NCBI GenBank assembly: GCA_035656335.1
Contig: DASRSS010000294.1
Coordinates: 1-6,855 of the forward strand
DNA: 6,855 bases
From: DASRSS01 sp035656335
GTDB taxonomy: Bacteria; Actinomycetota; Actinomycetes; Mycobacteriales; Jatrophihabitantaceae
Reading direction: 5' to 3'
A model generated the notes under the pieces. It was given only the letters and a program-made list of their open reading frames with translations, did not search any database and was not told where the DNA came from. The position numbers and the translations under genes are program-made. Each line of letters begins with the position of its first letter. Position 1 is the first letter of the stretch. Below, piece by piece: positions 1-5,098 of this stretch.

Positions 1-1259
1 GCGGCAGCGGCGAGCACGCCGCAGGCGAGGGCGGGGGCGGCGGCGGTGGCGCCGGCGCGAGCTATGCGGACGCGTTCGGCACCGACCAGCAGTACTCGGC
101 GGGCAGCAACTCCGGCGACGGGTCGGCGTCGCTGACGTTCACCACGTACGTGCCGCACCAGCCGGTGATCACCAGCTCGCCGTGCATCTACACCGGTGAC
201 CTGACCGAGTCGAAATACCTGCCACAGGTCACCGCCACCGGGTATCCGGCGCCGGCGATCGACCTGATCGGCGCGCCCGGCTGGCTGACGATCTACGGCG
301 CCGGCTATGACGTCGACGGCTCGAGTTCGATCAACCTGCACGCGGATGGACCGGTCGCGCCGGGCCAGTACCGGCTGCAGGTGAAGGCGACGAACGCGGT
401 CGGCTCGCTCATCGATCCGCTGACGCTCGTGGTCGGTCCGACGCAGCCGGAGTTCCTCTCGCCGGACACGGCAACGGCCACCGCAGGCAGTTCGTTCGCG
501 TTCCAGGTGCAGGCCGTGGGCTGCCCGCCGTTCACCCAATACGCGATCACCGCGGGTCAGAGCGACGTGCCGTGGCTGACCATCGACCCCGAGACGGGCG
601 AGCTGTCCGGCCTGCCGGACGCGTCCGACGTCGGCACGCACACGATCACGGTGCAGGCGAGCACCGGTGGCGCGATCGGGGCCCCGATCACGCAAACCCT
701 TACCGTGCAAGTGAACCCGGCCGCCGTGACGCCGCCGCCTGTCACCGTTCCGCCGGTCACCACGCCCCCGGTCACCACGCCCCCGGTTACGACGCCCCCG
801 ATTACGACGCCGCCGGCCACCGTGCCGCCCGCGACGCCGCCGGCCACGTCGGGATCGAGCGGAGCGACGCCGCCCGAACCGGCGAGCAAGCTCGCGGCCG
901 ACCTGGCCGTGCACCTCGGCGGACCGGCGACCGTGCGGACGGGACGCACGTTTACCGAGACACTCACCGTGACCAACCACGGCCCGCATCGGGCCGGACG
1001 CGTCCACCTCGCGCTGCGCGTCCCACGCGGGTTCGCGGTCAGCGACGCCGCGGGCGCAACGCGGCACGGCCGGGCGCTGCGCTGGAGCATTCCGGCTCTC
1101 GCGGCGCACGGGACGCACACCTACACGCTCACGTTCGAGGTCGTCACGCAGCGGCGCGCGCACCACACGTTCCGGGCGGCCGTCCGATCGCTCACCGCAC
1201 GCGATCTGAACGCGCACAACGACCACGGCAAGGACCGCCTGCTCGTCAAGCCTCAGTAG
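1..1259 (+). CDS. Secreted/surface protein with Ig-like domains and DUF11-like C-terminus (5' end missing)
   Basis: The reading frame is open from the first full codon at position 3 to the TAG at 1257-1259, giving 418 visible residues; the start lies upstream of the window. The visible order is a Gly-rich stretch (about residues 1-20) followed by a GDGSASLTF strand, an Ig-like beta-sandwich (about 53-145), a second one with the putative-Ig (He_PIG) signature WLTIDPETGELSGLP (about 149-238), a Pro/Thr linker of pentad repeats (about 243-285), and a C-terminal domain (about 300-415) with the DUF11 pattern LTVTNHGP...WSIPAL...YTLTFEV. There is no LPXTG motif or C-terminal membrane segment, so any anchor would have to be N-terminal, or the protein is released. 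The composition and domains imply export, but the signal peptide is out of view. The domain calls come from pattern recognition. The role is unknown; adhesion or wall association is inference. Confidence 0.8.
   Translation, partial: GSGEHAAGEGGGGGGGAGASYADAFGTDQQYSAGSNSGDGSASLTFTTYVPHQPVITSSPCIYTGDLTESKYLPQVTATGYPAPAIDLIGAPGWLTIYGAGYDVDGSSSINLHADGPVAPGQYRLQVKATNAVGSLIDPLTLVVGPTQPEFLSPDTATATAGSSFAFQVQAVGCPPFTQYAITAGQSDVPWLTIDPETGELSGLPDASDVGTHTITVQASTGGAIGAPITQTLTVQVNPAAVTPPPVTVPPVTTPPVTTPPVTTPPITTPPATVPPATPPATSGSSGATPPEPASKLAADLAVHLGGPATVRTGRTFTETLTVTNHGPHRAGRVHLALRVPRGFAVSDAAGATRHGRALRWSIPALAAHGTHTYTLTFEVVTQRRAHHTFRAAVRSLTARDLNAHNDHGKDRLLVKPQ
741..830 (+). repeat. Six tandem 15-bp units encoding a (V/I/A)T(V/T)PP linker
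   Basis: Six in-frame 15-bp units run head to tail. The second and third (756-770, 771-785) are identical; the others differ by a few bases, mostly at third codon positions or V/I/A swaps. They encode pentads such as VTTPP, and a degenerate Pro/Thr tail follows to about 850. The stretch is a flexible spacer between the second Ig-like domain and the DUF11-like domain. Exact adjacent copies make it prone to unit gain or loss. Confidence 0.85.
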
Positions 1260-1305
1260 CTGTCAGCCGACGCCCGCGCCGCTCGGACGAGGTCGCTGGG
1301 TATCG

Positions 1306-1325
1306 GGCGGCCCTTCCGGGTTGTC
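1306..1325 (+). terminator. Weak hairpin after the surface-protein gene
   Basis: An 8-bp stem with a 4-nt loop (TTCC) can form in the + strand RNA, with three of the pairs being G-U. It sits 47 nt after the TAG at 1259, between two convergent genes. There is no U-tract, so intrinsic termination is doubtful. Nothing better is visible between 1260 and 1355. Confidence 0.2.
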
Positions 1326-1355
1326 GCGCTAGTTGTGATGGATGCCGAACGCCGG

Positions 1356-1568
1356 CTACGCGGACAGCATCTTCTGGACGGCCTGCCGGGTGACGTCCAG
1401 CTCGCGACCGATGTCCGCCTGCGACCAGCCGTCGTCGATCAGCTGCTGCATCAGCACGCGGCGCTCCTCGTGGTAGCGGCGTGCCAGTCGTGTGTGCTCC
1501 AGAGCCTGCGCGCGGGCCTGCTTGATGCGTTCGATCGTGTCCTCAGCGGTCTGCTTCCTTCGCGTCAT
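1356..1568 (-). CDS. Small helix-turn-helix DNA-binding protein (70 aa)
   Basis: The protein opens with a basic tip (MTRRKQ), then a long charged amphipathic helix (about residues 8-45, many E/R/A/L, plausibly the dimerisation or coiled-coil part), then a C-terminal helix-turn-helix: W48-S-Q-A-D-I-G-R-E-L-D-V-T-R-Q-A-V-Q-K-M67, the classic Q-A-x-I-G followed by V-T-R-Q-A-V pattern of sigma-region-4-like/Xre-type HTHs. The frame extends upstream to 1604, but ATG 1568 is chosen because the extension (HDNRGCHSGC) falls inside the palindromes and because a -10-like hexamer lies 6 nt before this ATG, with no Shine-Dalgarno. It is monocistronic and convergent with the surface-protein gene. The tandem palindromes over its promoter suggest autoregulation (inference). 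No partner gene is evident, so an orphan antitoxin-like or phage-type regulator is also possible. Confidence 0.75.
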   Translation of the reverse strand: MTRRKQTAEDTIERIKQARAQALEHTRLARRYHEERRVLMQQLIDDGWSQADIGRELDVTRQAVQKMLSA

Positions 1569-1574
1569 ACACCC

Positions 1575-1604
1575 AGAATGACAACCTCGGTTGTCATGTG
1601 TCAA
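1575..1604 (-). promoter_or_regulatory. Promoter of the small HTH gene, probably leaderless
   Basis: Read on the - strand, a perfect -35 TTGACA (1604-1599) is followed after 18 bp by CATTCT (1580-1575; 3 of 6 matches, including A2 and the final T) and then 6 nt to ATG 1568. Transcription would begin at or next to the A of the start codon. No purine-rich ribosome binding site precedes the ATG. The element is read from sequence only. Confidence 0.5.
1578..1597. promoter_or_regulatory. Operator-like perfect palindrome over the -10 region of the HTH gene
   Basis: The 9-bp arms ATGACAACC and GGTTGTCAT are perfect complements separated by 2 bp. The site covers the spacer and the -10 of the HTH promoter, where a bound dimer would block RNA polymerase. 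The neighbouring HTH protein is the natural candidate ligand (inference). Confidence 0.6.
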
Positions 1605-1617
1605 CCCATAGTTGTCA
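1599..1617. promoter_or_regulatory. Second, imperfect copy of the palindrome over the -35 element
   Basis: TGTCAAC, 5 bp, then GTTGTCA: the same arms as the 1578-1597 palindrome with one mismatch (TGTCAAC for TGACAAC). Its centre lies about 20.5 bp from the first centre, close to two helical turns, so both would be read from the same face of DNA. The left arm contains the -35 TTGACA of the HTH promoter. Confidence 0.5.
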
Positions 1618-1717
1618 TGCGTTGCTCAGGATGCTCGTCCACTCGGCGAGGCGTTGCGGCGTCCGGACGCCGCCGAGCGTCCGCAGCCGGGCACCGCGTC
1701 GCCGGGTCAACACAGGG

Positions 1718-1746
1718 TTGTGCTCGACTACGGGCACCGGCAGACT
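1718..1746 (+). promoter_or_regulatory. Candidate promoter of the AhpD-like gene
   Basis: TTGTGC (1718-1723), a 17-bp spacer, then CAGACT (1741-1746), with 6 nt to ATG 1753. Each hexamer matches only 3 of 6 consensus bases, but the spacing is ideal and no ribosome binding site is present, which supports a leaderless start at 1753. Nothing else recognisable lies between 1618 and 1717. Confidence 0.3.
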
Positions 1747-1752
1747 CCACCC

Positions 1753-2343
1753 ATGTTCCTGGCCGAGCCGCCCGCCAGCGCGGGCCGCGATGCCGCCTAC
1801 CAGGCGGATCGGGACGACAGCGGGTACGTCGACAACCTGACCCGGCTCTGGACCTGGCGTCCGGACGTCCTGGATGCGTACCTGGCACTGCGCGCTCAGC
1901 TGCAGCAGGGATGGGAGCTGGACGAGCTCGACCGCGCCGTGCTGGTCGTCGCGACCGCCAGCGCCCGTAAGGATTCCTACTGCTCGCTGGCGTGGGGGAA
2001 CACGCTGGCCGGACTCGTCGGCGAGGAGGCTGCGGCACAGGTGCTCACCGGCCGGTTCGATCCGCTGCCGCCGCGGCAGGCCGCGCTCGCCGCGTGGGCC
2101 AGCGCGGTCGCGACCGACCCGAACTCGACGAGGGCTGCCGACGTGGACGGGCTGCGCGCGTGCGGGCTGAGCGATCAGGCGATCTTCGAGGCCACCGCGT
2201 TCGTCGCCGTGCGGCTGATGTTCGCAAGCATCAACGACGCGCTCGGGGCCGAACCGGACCTGCAACTGGCGCAGCGTGTGCCCGGCAGCGTGCGGGCAGC
2301 CGTCCACTACGGACGCCCGCCCGCAACCACTCCATCGGAGTGA
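1753..2343 (+). CDS. Carboxymuconolactone decarboxylase / AhpD-like family protein
   Basis: At 196 residues and almost all helical, this matches the peroxidase-related branch of the AhpD/CMD fold. The diagnostic stretch is L59-D-R-A-V-L-V-V-A-T-A-S-A-R-K-D-S-Y-C77-S-L-A-W81-G, where known AhpD-type enzymes carry a Cys followed by a CxxC and/or a His at the +4 position. Here there is one Cys (C77) with Trp at +4, so no CxxC pair and no proton-relay His at that place. Thiol peroxidase activity of the AhpD kind is therefore uncertain. The frame runs back to a TTG at 1612, but residues encoded by 1612-1752 are low-complexity and unlike the family; ATG 1753 follows a plausible promoter. Cytoplasmic, no signal peptide. 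It precedes the sigma-like fragment by 58 nt on the same strand, so co-transcription is possible. Confidence 0.75.
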   Translation: MFLAEPPASAGRDAAYQADRDDSGYVDNLTRLWTWRPDVLDAYLALRAQLQQGWELDELDRAVLVVATASARKDSYCSLAWGNTLAGLVGEEAAAQVLTGRFDPLPPRQAALAAWASAVATDPNSTRAADVDGLRACGLSDQAIFEATAFVAVRLMFASINDALGAEPDLQLAQRVPGSVRAAVHYGRPPATTPSE

Positions 2344-2389
2344 GACGGAGTCCTGCAAACGGACGATGCTCGCCCGCGACCGGGCGCCT

Positions 2390-2395
2390 TACCGT
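2390..2395 (+). promoter_or_regulatory. -10-like hexamer before the sigma-like ORF
   Basis: TACCGT fits the TANNNT core and lies exactly 6 nt before GTG 2402, the layout of a leaderless start. No convincing -35 is seen 16-19 bp upstream, which is common in actinobacterial promoters. Confidence 0.35.
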
Positions 2396-2401
2396 GTTCG
2401 C

Positions 2402-2548
2402 GTGTCCGGCGCGTACCTGCCGGACGCGGCCCTGCTCGCCGGCATCGAAGCCGGTGACGAACTCGCGGTCCGGGCGGTGATCCGGCGGCTCGTCACGCAC
2501 GAACCCCGGTTGTCCACGTCCACCGCATCTGGAGGTCGTTCGCCATGA
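2402..2548 (+). pseudogene. Short ORF resembling a truncated sigma-70 (ECF-type) N-terminus
   Basis: The 48-residue product contains LPDAALLAGIEAGDELAVRAVIRRL (about residues 6-30). This matches the start of sigma region 2 in ECF-type factors, usually of the form D-x-x-L-L-x-x-I-x-x-G-D-x-x-A-x-x-x-F-V-R-R. After about residue 30 the likeness stops and the tail (THEPRLSTSTASGG) is nondescript. No region 2.2-2.4 or region 4 follows, so it cannot be a working sigma factor. The frame continues upstream past ATG 2366, but GTG 2402 is preferred because of its -10-like hexamer. Its TGA overlaps the ABM start codon as ATGA (2545-2548), so translation through it could feed the next gene. Either a deletion relic or a small coupled leader-type ORF; homology is by eye only. 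Confidence 0.4.
2531..2535 (+). promoter_or_regulatory. Ribosome binding site of the ABM-like gene
   Basis: GGAGG lies 9 nt before ATG 2545. It is one of only two clear Shine-Dalgarno sequences in the window, and it fixes the start of the ABM-like gene inside the end of the sigma-like ORF. Confidence 0.75.
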
Positions 2549-2850
2549 GTGTCTTCGTCACGATCCGCATCACCGGCGACACCGCGCTGTTCCGGCGGTC
2601 CCTCACCGAACGCAAGGACGACTTCGCCGCCATCGCACAGCGCGCCCGTGGCAAGGGCGGCCTGCACCACCGCTTCGGCGTGGGCGACGGATACGTCCTG
2701 GTCGTCGACGAGTGGGAGTCGGTCGACGCGTTCCAGGCGTTCTTCGGCGATCCGCAGCTGCAGACGTTCATCGGTTCGGTCGGCGCGAACACCAGCATGC
2801 AGCCGGAGATCACCGTCGCCGAGGCGATCGACTCCCCCGACGCCTACTGA
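2545..2850 (+). CDS. ABM-like (dimeric alpha/beta barrel) small protein
   Basis: The 101-residue product has the beta-alpha-beta pattern of antibiotic-biosynthesis-monooxygenase-like proteins: an N-terminal strand MSVFVTIRITGD, a helix with charged face (LFRRSLTERKDDFAAIAQRARGKG, about 14-37), then H-H-R-F-G-V-G-D-G-Y-V-L-V-V-D-E-W-E-S (about 40-58), a second helix (VDAFQAFFGDPQLQTFIGSVG) and a final strand PEITVAEAI. The DEW motif followed by the AFQAFF helix is typical of the superfamily. No cofactor is needed for the fold, and the substrate is unknown, so a named reaction is not justified. The GGAGG site gives the start. It overlaps the preceding sigma-like ORF by 4 nt and ends 6 nt before the convergent maleylpyruvate-isomerase-family gene. 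Confidence 0.75.
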   Translation: MSVFVTIRITGDTALFRRSLTERKDDFAAIAQRARGKGGLHHRFGVGDGYVLVVDEWESVDAFQAFFGDPQLQTFIGSVGANTSMQPEITVAEAIDSPDAY

Positions 2851-2856
2851 CGCGAC

Positions 2857-3606
2857 TCAGAAAGGAACTTCGGTCTCGAGCAGACCCTCGCCGTGAGCGC
2901 GTCCGGACAGGATGCGGCAGAAGTCCACCGCGTCGAGTTCGAGTTCCGGTCCGCCGCTGCCGTTCGACCACCGGCCGCCGGCCGGACCGGTCAGATGCAG
3001 CGTGTACGGCTGGCCGTGGCGCCGGCCCCATTCGGCGACGACGTCCGCGACGATGGCGCCGTCGTGCTCCGGCGTGAGCACGTGCTCGGCGCCGGTGGCG
3101 CGGACGAGGTCGATGCGGTGCATCCACGGATCGCGGGTGAAGATCACGTCGACCAGGTAGCCGATCGTCCACGTCTCCATCCGACCGCCGACGGCTTGCG
3201 GCACCGGCATCGGGCGGCGGCGGACGATGCCCGGAACGCGCCGCCGCGCTCGCGCAGCCTTGGGCGACCGTGCCGCGTACAGCTCGACGAGCTGCGTAGA
3301 CGTCATACCCGACCGTTCCTCGACCTGCAGGCCGGTGAGCGCGTCGATAAACACGCCGCCGCGCGCGCCGGCGATCTTCACCTGGCGGCGCTGGTCGCGC
3401 AGGGATCGGGCGAAGTCGACCATCCCCAGCAGGTGCGCCGTCAGAGCGCGGACGTCCCAGCCGACGCAGTCGGTCGGCGCCGCCCAGTCGGCTGGACGGA
3501 GGCCGCGCAGCAGGTCGGTCATGCGTTGGTACTCGGTCTCGGCGAGGCGCATCGCGGTCGCTCTGTCGAGCGCCGGGGCCTGCGGTGGGGTGTCGGTCAT
3601 GGTCAT
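2857..3606 (-). CDS. Maleylpyruvate isomerase family (mycothiol-dependent fold) protein
   Basis: The 249-residue protein has the two-part layout of the MDMPI/DinB-like family. The N-terminal helical bundle contains DCVGWDVRALTAHLLG with H58, and later RDPWMHRIDL with D and H spaced four apart. In characterised family members three such residues (His, Glu/Asp, His) bind the divalent metal. A small C-terminal domain (LHLTGPAGGRW...LDAVDFCRILSGR) follows. Family members use mycothiol or another thiol in isomerisation or transfer; the substrate here is not deducible. ATG 3606 is chosen because AGGAGG sits 5 nt upstream; a second ATG 6 nt downstream is less well placed. The start overlaps the TetR stop as ATGA, so the two are co-translated, and TetR may control this gene. 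The frame extends further upstream only as an out-of-frame overlap with TetR. Confidence 0.8.
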   Translation of the reverse strand: MTMTDTPPQAPALDRATAMRLAETEYQRMTDLLRGLRPADWAAPTDCVGWDVRALTAHLLGMVDFARSLRDQRRQVKIAGARGGVFIDALTGLQVEERSGMTSTQLVELYAARSPKAARARRRVPGIVRRRPMPVPQAVGGRMETWTIGYLVDVIFTRDPWMHRIDLVRATGAEHVLTPEHDGAIVADVVAEWGRRHGQPYTLHLTGPAGGRWSNGSGGPELELDAVDFCRILSGRAHGEGLLETEVPF

Positions 3607-4217
3607 CGGATCCTCCTGAGCTTGGGGCCGGGCAGTCCGACCTCGTCGGCGTACACGTCGACGATGCGTGGCAGTTGGCGGCGCCACCGGGTGCCGCCGG
3701 GGTCGTTGGCGAGCTGCTGGTTGATCGCGCCGGCGACGAACGCCGTCCACAGGTCGAGATCGGCCGCCGCGCGCACGCCCACCTCGCGCATGAATGCGAC
3801 CATCACGCCGAAGGTGCGCTCGGACTCGGCGTACGCCTCGGCGCTGGGCGTGAAAGCCGGCAACACCGCCTGGTTCATCAACTGGTAGCGCGCCACGTCC
3901 GCGACCGAGAAGTCGAAGAACGCCTCGGCGCCTCTGAGCAGGGTGCGCCGCGGTTGCTTCGGGTCGGCCGTGACCTCGGCCAGGACGACGCCCGCGGCGT
4001 TCCAGGCCTGCGCGAACATGCCGTCGTAGATGGCGTTCTTGGAGTCGAAGTGCGAGTACAGCGACGGCGGACGCATGCCCACGATCGCGCCGACCTCGCG
4101 CAGCGTGACCGCCGCCAGTCCGTCGCGGCGAGCGATCTGCCAGGCGGCGTCGAGGATCTCGAGCCGGGTGGCCTCACGTCGTTCGGCTCGCCTATCGCGA
4201 TTAGGTAAAGCGGTCAC
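3603..4217 (-). CDS. TetR/AcrR family transcriptional regulator
   Basis: This is a 204-residue protein of ordinary TetR length. Residues 15-64 hold the DNA-binding domain: ATRLEILDAAWQIARRDGLAAVTLREVGAIVGMRPPSLYSHFDSKNAIY, with the helix-turn-helix at about 38-57 and the family signature LYSHF. The remainder is the helical ligand-binding and dimerisation domain (FFDFSVADVARYQLMNQ...); the ligand is unknown. GTG 4217 is the only reasonable start; there is no Shine-Dalgarno, and a TTGACA promoter places the transcription start at or within a few bases of it. Its TGA overlaps the ATG of the maleylpyruvate-isomerase-family gene by 4 nt, so that gene is the likely regulatory target along with itself. 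It lies 72 nt after the VOC gene on the same strand. Confidence 0.85.
   Translation of the reverse strand: MTALPNRDRRAERREATRLEILDAAWQIARRDGLAAVTLREVGAIVGMRPPSLYSHFDSKNAIYDGMFAQAWNAAGVVLAEVTADPKQPRRTLLRGAEAFFDFSVADVARYQLMNQAVLPAFTPSAEAYAESERTFGVMVAFMREVGVRAAADLDLWTAFVAGAINQQLANDPGGTRWRRQLPRIVDVYADEVGLPGPKLRRIR
3612..3617 (-). promoter_or_regulatory. Ribosome binding site of the maleylpyruvate-isomerase-family gene
   Basis: AGGAGG on the - strand lies 5 nt before ATG 3606, inside the last codons of the TetR gene. It decides the start and, with the ATGA overlap, supports coupled translation. Confidence 0.8.
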
Positions 4218-4227
4218 AATTAGGTAA
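4200..4227. repeat. Direct repeat ATTAGGTAA flanking the TetR start codon
   Basis: ATTAGGTAA occurs at 4200-4208 and 4219-4227, 19 bp apart, one copy on each side of GTG 4217. Each core, TTAGGTAA, is itself near-palindromic (TTA-NN-TAA). The stretch is AT-rich against a GC-rich background, which makes chance less likely. It may be a TetR binding site; the start codon sits between the copies. Confidence 0.4.
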
Positions 4228-4254
4228 GGTCCGCTGTCGCCGCGGAAATGTCAA
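4226..4254 (-). promoter_or_regulatory. Promoter of the TetR / maleylpyruvate-isomerase-family operon
   Basis: On the - strand a perfect -35 TTGACA (4254-4249), a 17-bp spacer and GACCTT (4231-4226; weak, but with A2 and the final T) precede GTG 4217 by 8 nt. Transcription would start at or a few bases before the GTG, so the message is leaderless or nearly so. The operon can therefore be transcribed independently of the VOC gene upstream. Confidence 0.45.
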
Positions 4255-4272
4255 GGTCCGTGCGCGACCTTG
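4252..4272. promoter_or_regulatory. Palindrome overlapping the TetR -35 element
   Basis: Perfect 7-bp arms CAAGGTC and GACCTTG flank 7 bp. The 21-bp site overlaps the -35 TTGACA of the TetR promoter, the length and position typical of TetR-family autoregulatory operators. It could also act as a hairpin after the VOC stop at 4290, but no U-tract follows on the - strand, so the operator reading is preferred. Confidence 0.45.
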
Positions 4273-4289
4273 GCGCGAAAGCACTTCGG

Positions 4290-4676
4290 CTACTGCGCGA
4301 GTTCCCAGACGTGGCCGGCCGGGTCGCGGAAGCTGGCGGTGCGGATCCCCCACGGACGGTCCATCGGGCCGTTGAGCAGCTCGACGCCGCGCTCGGTCAG
4401 CTGCGCGCACAGCGCGTCGACGTCCTCGACCTGGACCGTCAGCTGTGACCGCGTGCCCTCGTCCGGGCCACCGACCTGCGCAGGCGCGACGAGCTCTGGG
4501 GCCTCGCGCACGTCCAGCAGGTTGATCAACGTGCCGCCGAACGCGAACACGACGGAACTCTCGTCCTCGAAGTGCACCGGGGCCTCGAACGCGCGCTGGT
4601 AGAACTCGCGCGCCGCCGGCAGGTCCTCGACGAACAGGGTGATCGCCGCGATCCCCTTGGCCCACGTGTTGGTCAT
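4290..4676 (-). CDS. VOC (glyoxalase/bleomycin-resistance fold) protein
   Basis: The 128-residue protein is one VOC domain of two beta-alpha-beta-beta-beta modules. The first is ITLFVEDLPAAREFYQRAFEAPVHFEDESSVVFAFGGTLINLL; the second is LTVQVEDVDALCAQLTERGVELLNGPMDRPWGIRTASFRDPAGHVWELAQ. The closing FRDPAGHVWELAQ carries the usual metal-side Glu. At the first-module position, where enzymes of the family often have His or Gln, the protein reads ITLFVEDL, so metal binding is uncertain. The substrate is unknown. The frame opens at GTG 4685, but ATG 4676 is preferred: TAGGGT lies 7 nt before it and there is no ribosome binding site. It is the first gene of the - strand run and is divergent from the broken VOC gene, which belongs to a different VOC subgroup and is not a recent copy. 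Confidence 0.8.
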   Translation of the reverse strand: MTNTWAKGIAAITLFVEDLPAAREFYQRAFEAPVHFEDESSVVFAFGGTLINLLDVREAPELVAPAQVGGPDEGTRSQLTVQVEDVDALCAQLTERGVELLNGPMDRPWGIRTASFRDPAGHVWELAQ

Positions 4677-4683
4677 GCGCCGC

Positions 4684-4711
4684 ACCCTACTGATGTGATC
4701 ATGTAGCTCAG
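4684..4711 (-). promoter_or_regulatory. Candidate promoter of the intact VOC gene
   Basis: On the - strand CTGAGC (4711-4706; matches TGA of the -35), a 16-bp spacer, then TAGGGT (4689-4684; TANNNT), and 7 nt to ATG 4676. The -35 is weak; the -10 and its spacing to the ATG are the main support. Confidence 0.35.
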
Positions 4712-4779
4712 ACGTCGCGGCCGCCCCGATCTCATCGCACCGACGAAAGACGATCGAGAGGACCAGCGAACCCGGCCGC

Positions 4780-4785
4780 TACGCT
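4780..4785 (+). promoter_or_regulatory. -10-like hexamer before the broken VOC gene
   Basis: TACGCT fits TANNNT and lies 7 nt before GTG 4793. No -35 of quality is seen. The 107-bp gap 4686-4792 therefore probably carries divergent promoters for the two VOC genes. Confidence 0.35.
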
Positions 4786-4792
4786 GGACCAC

Positions 4793-5073
4793 GTGGCTGT
4801 GCGAGCTAGCGGCATCCGCCAGCAGAGCATCTGGGCCAGCATCGTCAGCGACGACGCCCCGGCGCTGCGGGACTGGCTGCTCGCCCTCGGGTTCACCCAG
4901 GATCTGCTGATCCCCGGCGAAGGCGACGGGACGATCCACCACTGTCAGCTCGACGCACCCTGAATGCGCCCGTCATCCACGAGCTCACCGATCAGACCGA
5001 CTATCCGTCGCGCGACTTCACCGTGGCCGATCCCGACGGCAACCACTGGACCTTCGCGACCTTCGCGGGCTGA
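4793..5073 (+). pseudogene. VOC-fold gene broken by an internal deletion and frameshift
   Basis: From GTG 4793 the frame reads a normal VOC N-terminal half (IRQQSIWASIVSDDAPALRDWLLALGFTQDLLIPGEGDGTIHHCQLDAP) and stops at TGA 4961-4963. Immediately after, in another frame (4963-5073), comes a normal VOC C-terminus (APVIHELTDQTDYPSRDFTVADPDGNHWTFATFAG) ending at TGA 5071-5073. The usual central segment between these halves, with the GG-rich strand and the D-D-V-D-A helix, is absent; from family length about 40-50 residues are missing. Neither piece can fold as a complete VOC domain. The halves are otherwise undegraded, so the event looks recent. No repeat at the junction was obvious. A sequencing or assembly deletion is the alternative. 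Confidence 0.7.
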
Positions 5074-5098
5074 CGGCCCGCCTCGCGAACAGCGGAGA

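Noticed and set aside
557..1120. Long open frames on the opposite strand or other frames inside the surface-protein gene
   Set aside because: They are GC-driven shadow frames with low-complexity Gly/Thr/Val or Arg/Ala-rich products, and the + strand frame has recognisable domains.
1612..1752. Upstream extension of the AhpD-like gene to a TTG start
   Set aside because: The added residues are Arg/Pro-rich and unlike the family, the TTG lies inside the second palindrome, and a plausible promoter directly precedes ATG 1753.
1615..2358. Opposite-strand ORF of 247 codons across the AhpD-like gene
   Set aside because: No domain is recognisable in it; the + strand product fits a known fold.
2893..3888. 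+ strand ORF of 331 codons across the TetR/maleylpyruvate-isomerase region
   Set aside because: It is antisense to two clear family members and its product is low-complexity Arg/Ala/Val-rich.
4252..4272. Intrinsic terminator for the VOC gene
   Set aside because: The hairpin is real but no U-tract follows on the - strand, and it overlaps a consensus -35, so an operator is the better reading.
4290..5073. Recent duplication of one VOC gene into the two neighbouring VOC genes
   Set aside because: The two proteins share only the fold-level pattern; their motifs and termini differ (WELAQ versus WTFATFAG), so they belong to different subgroups.
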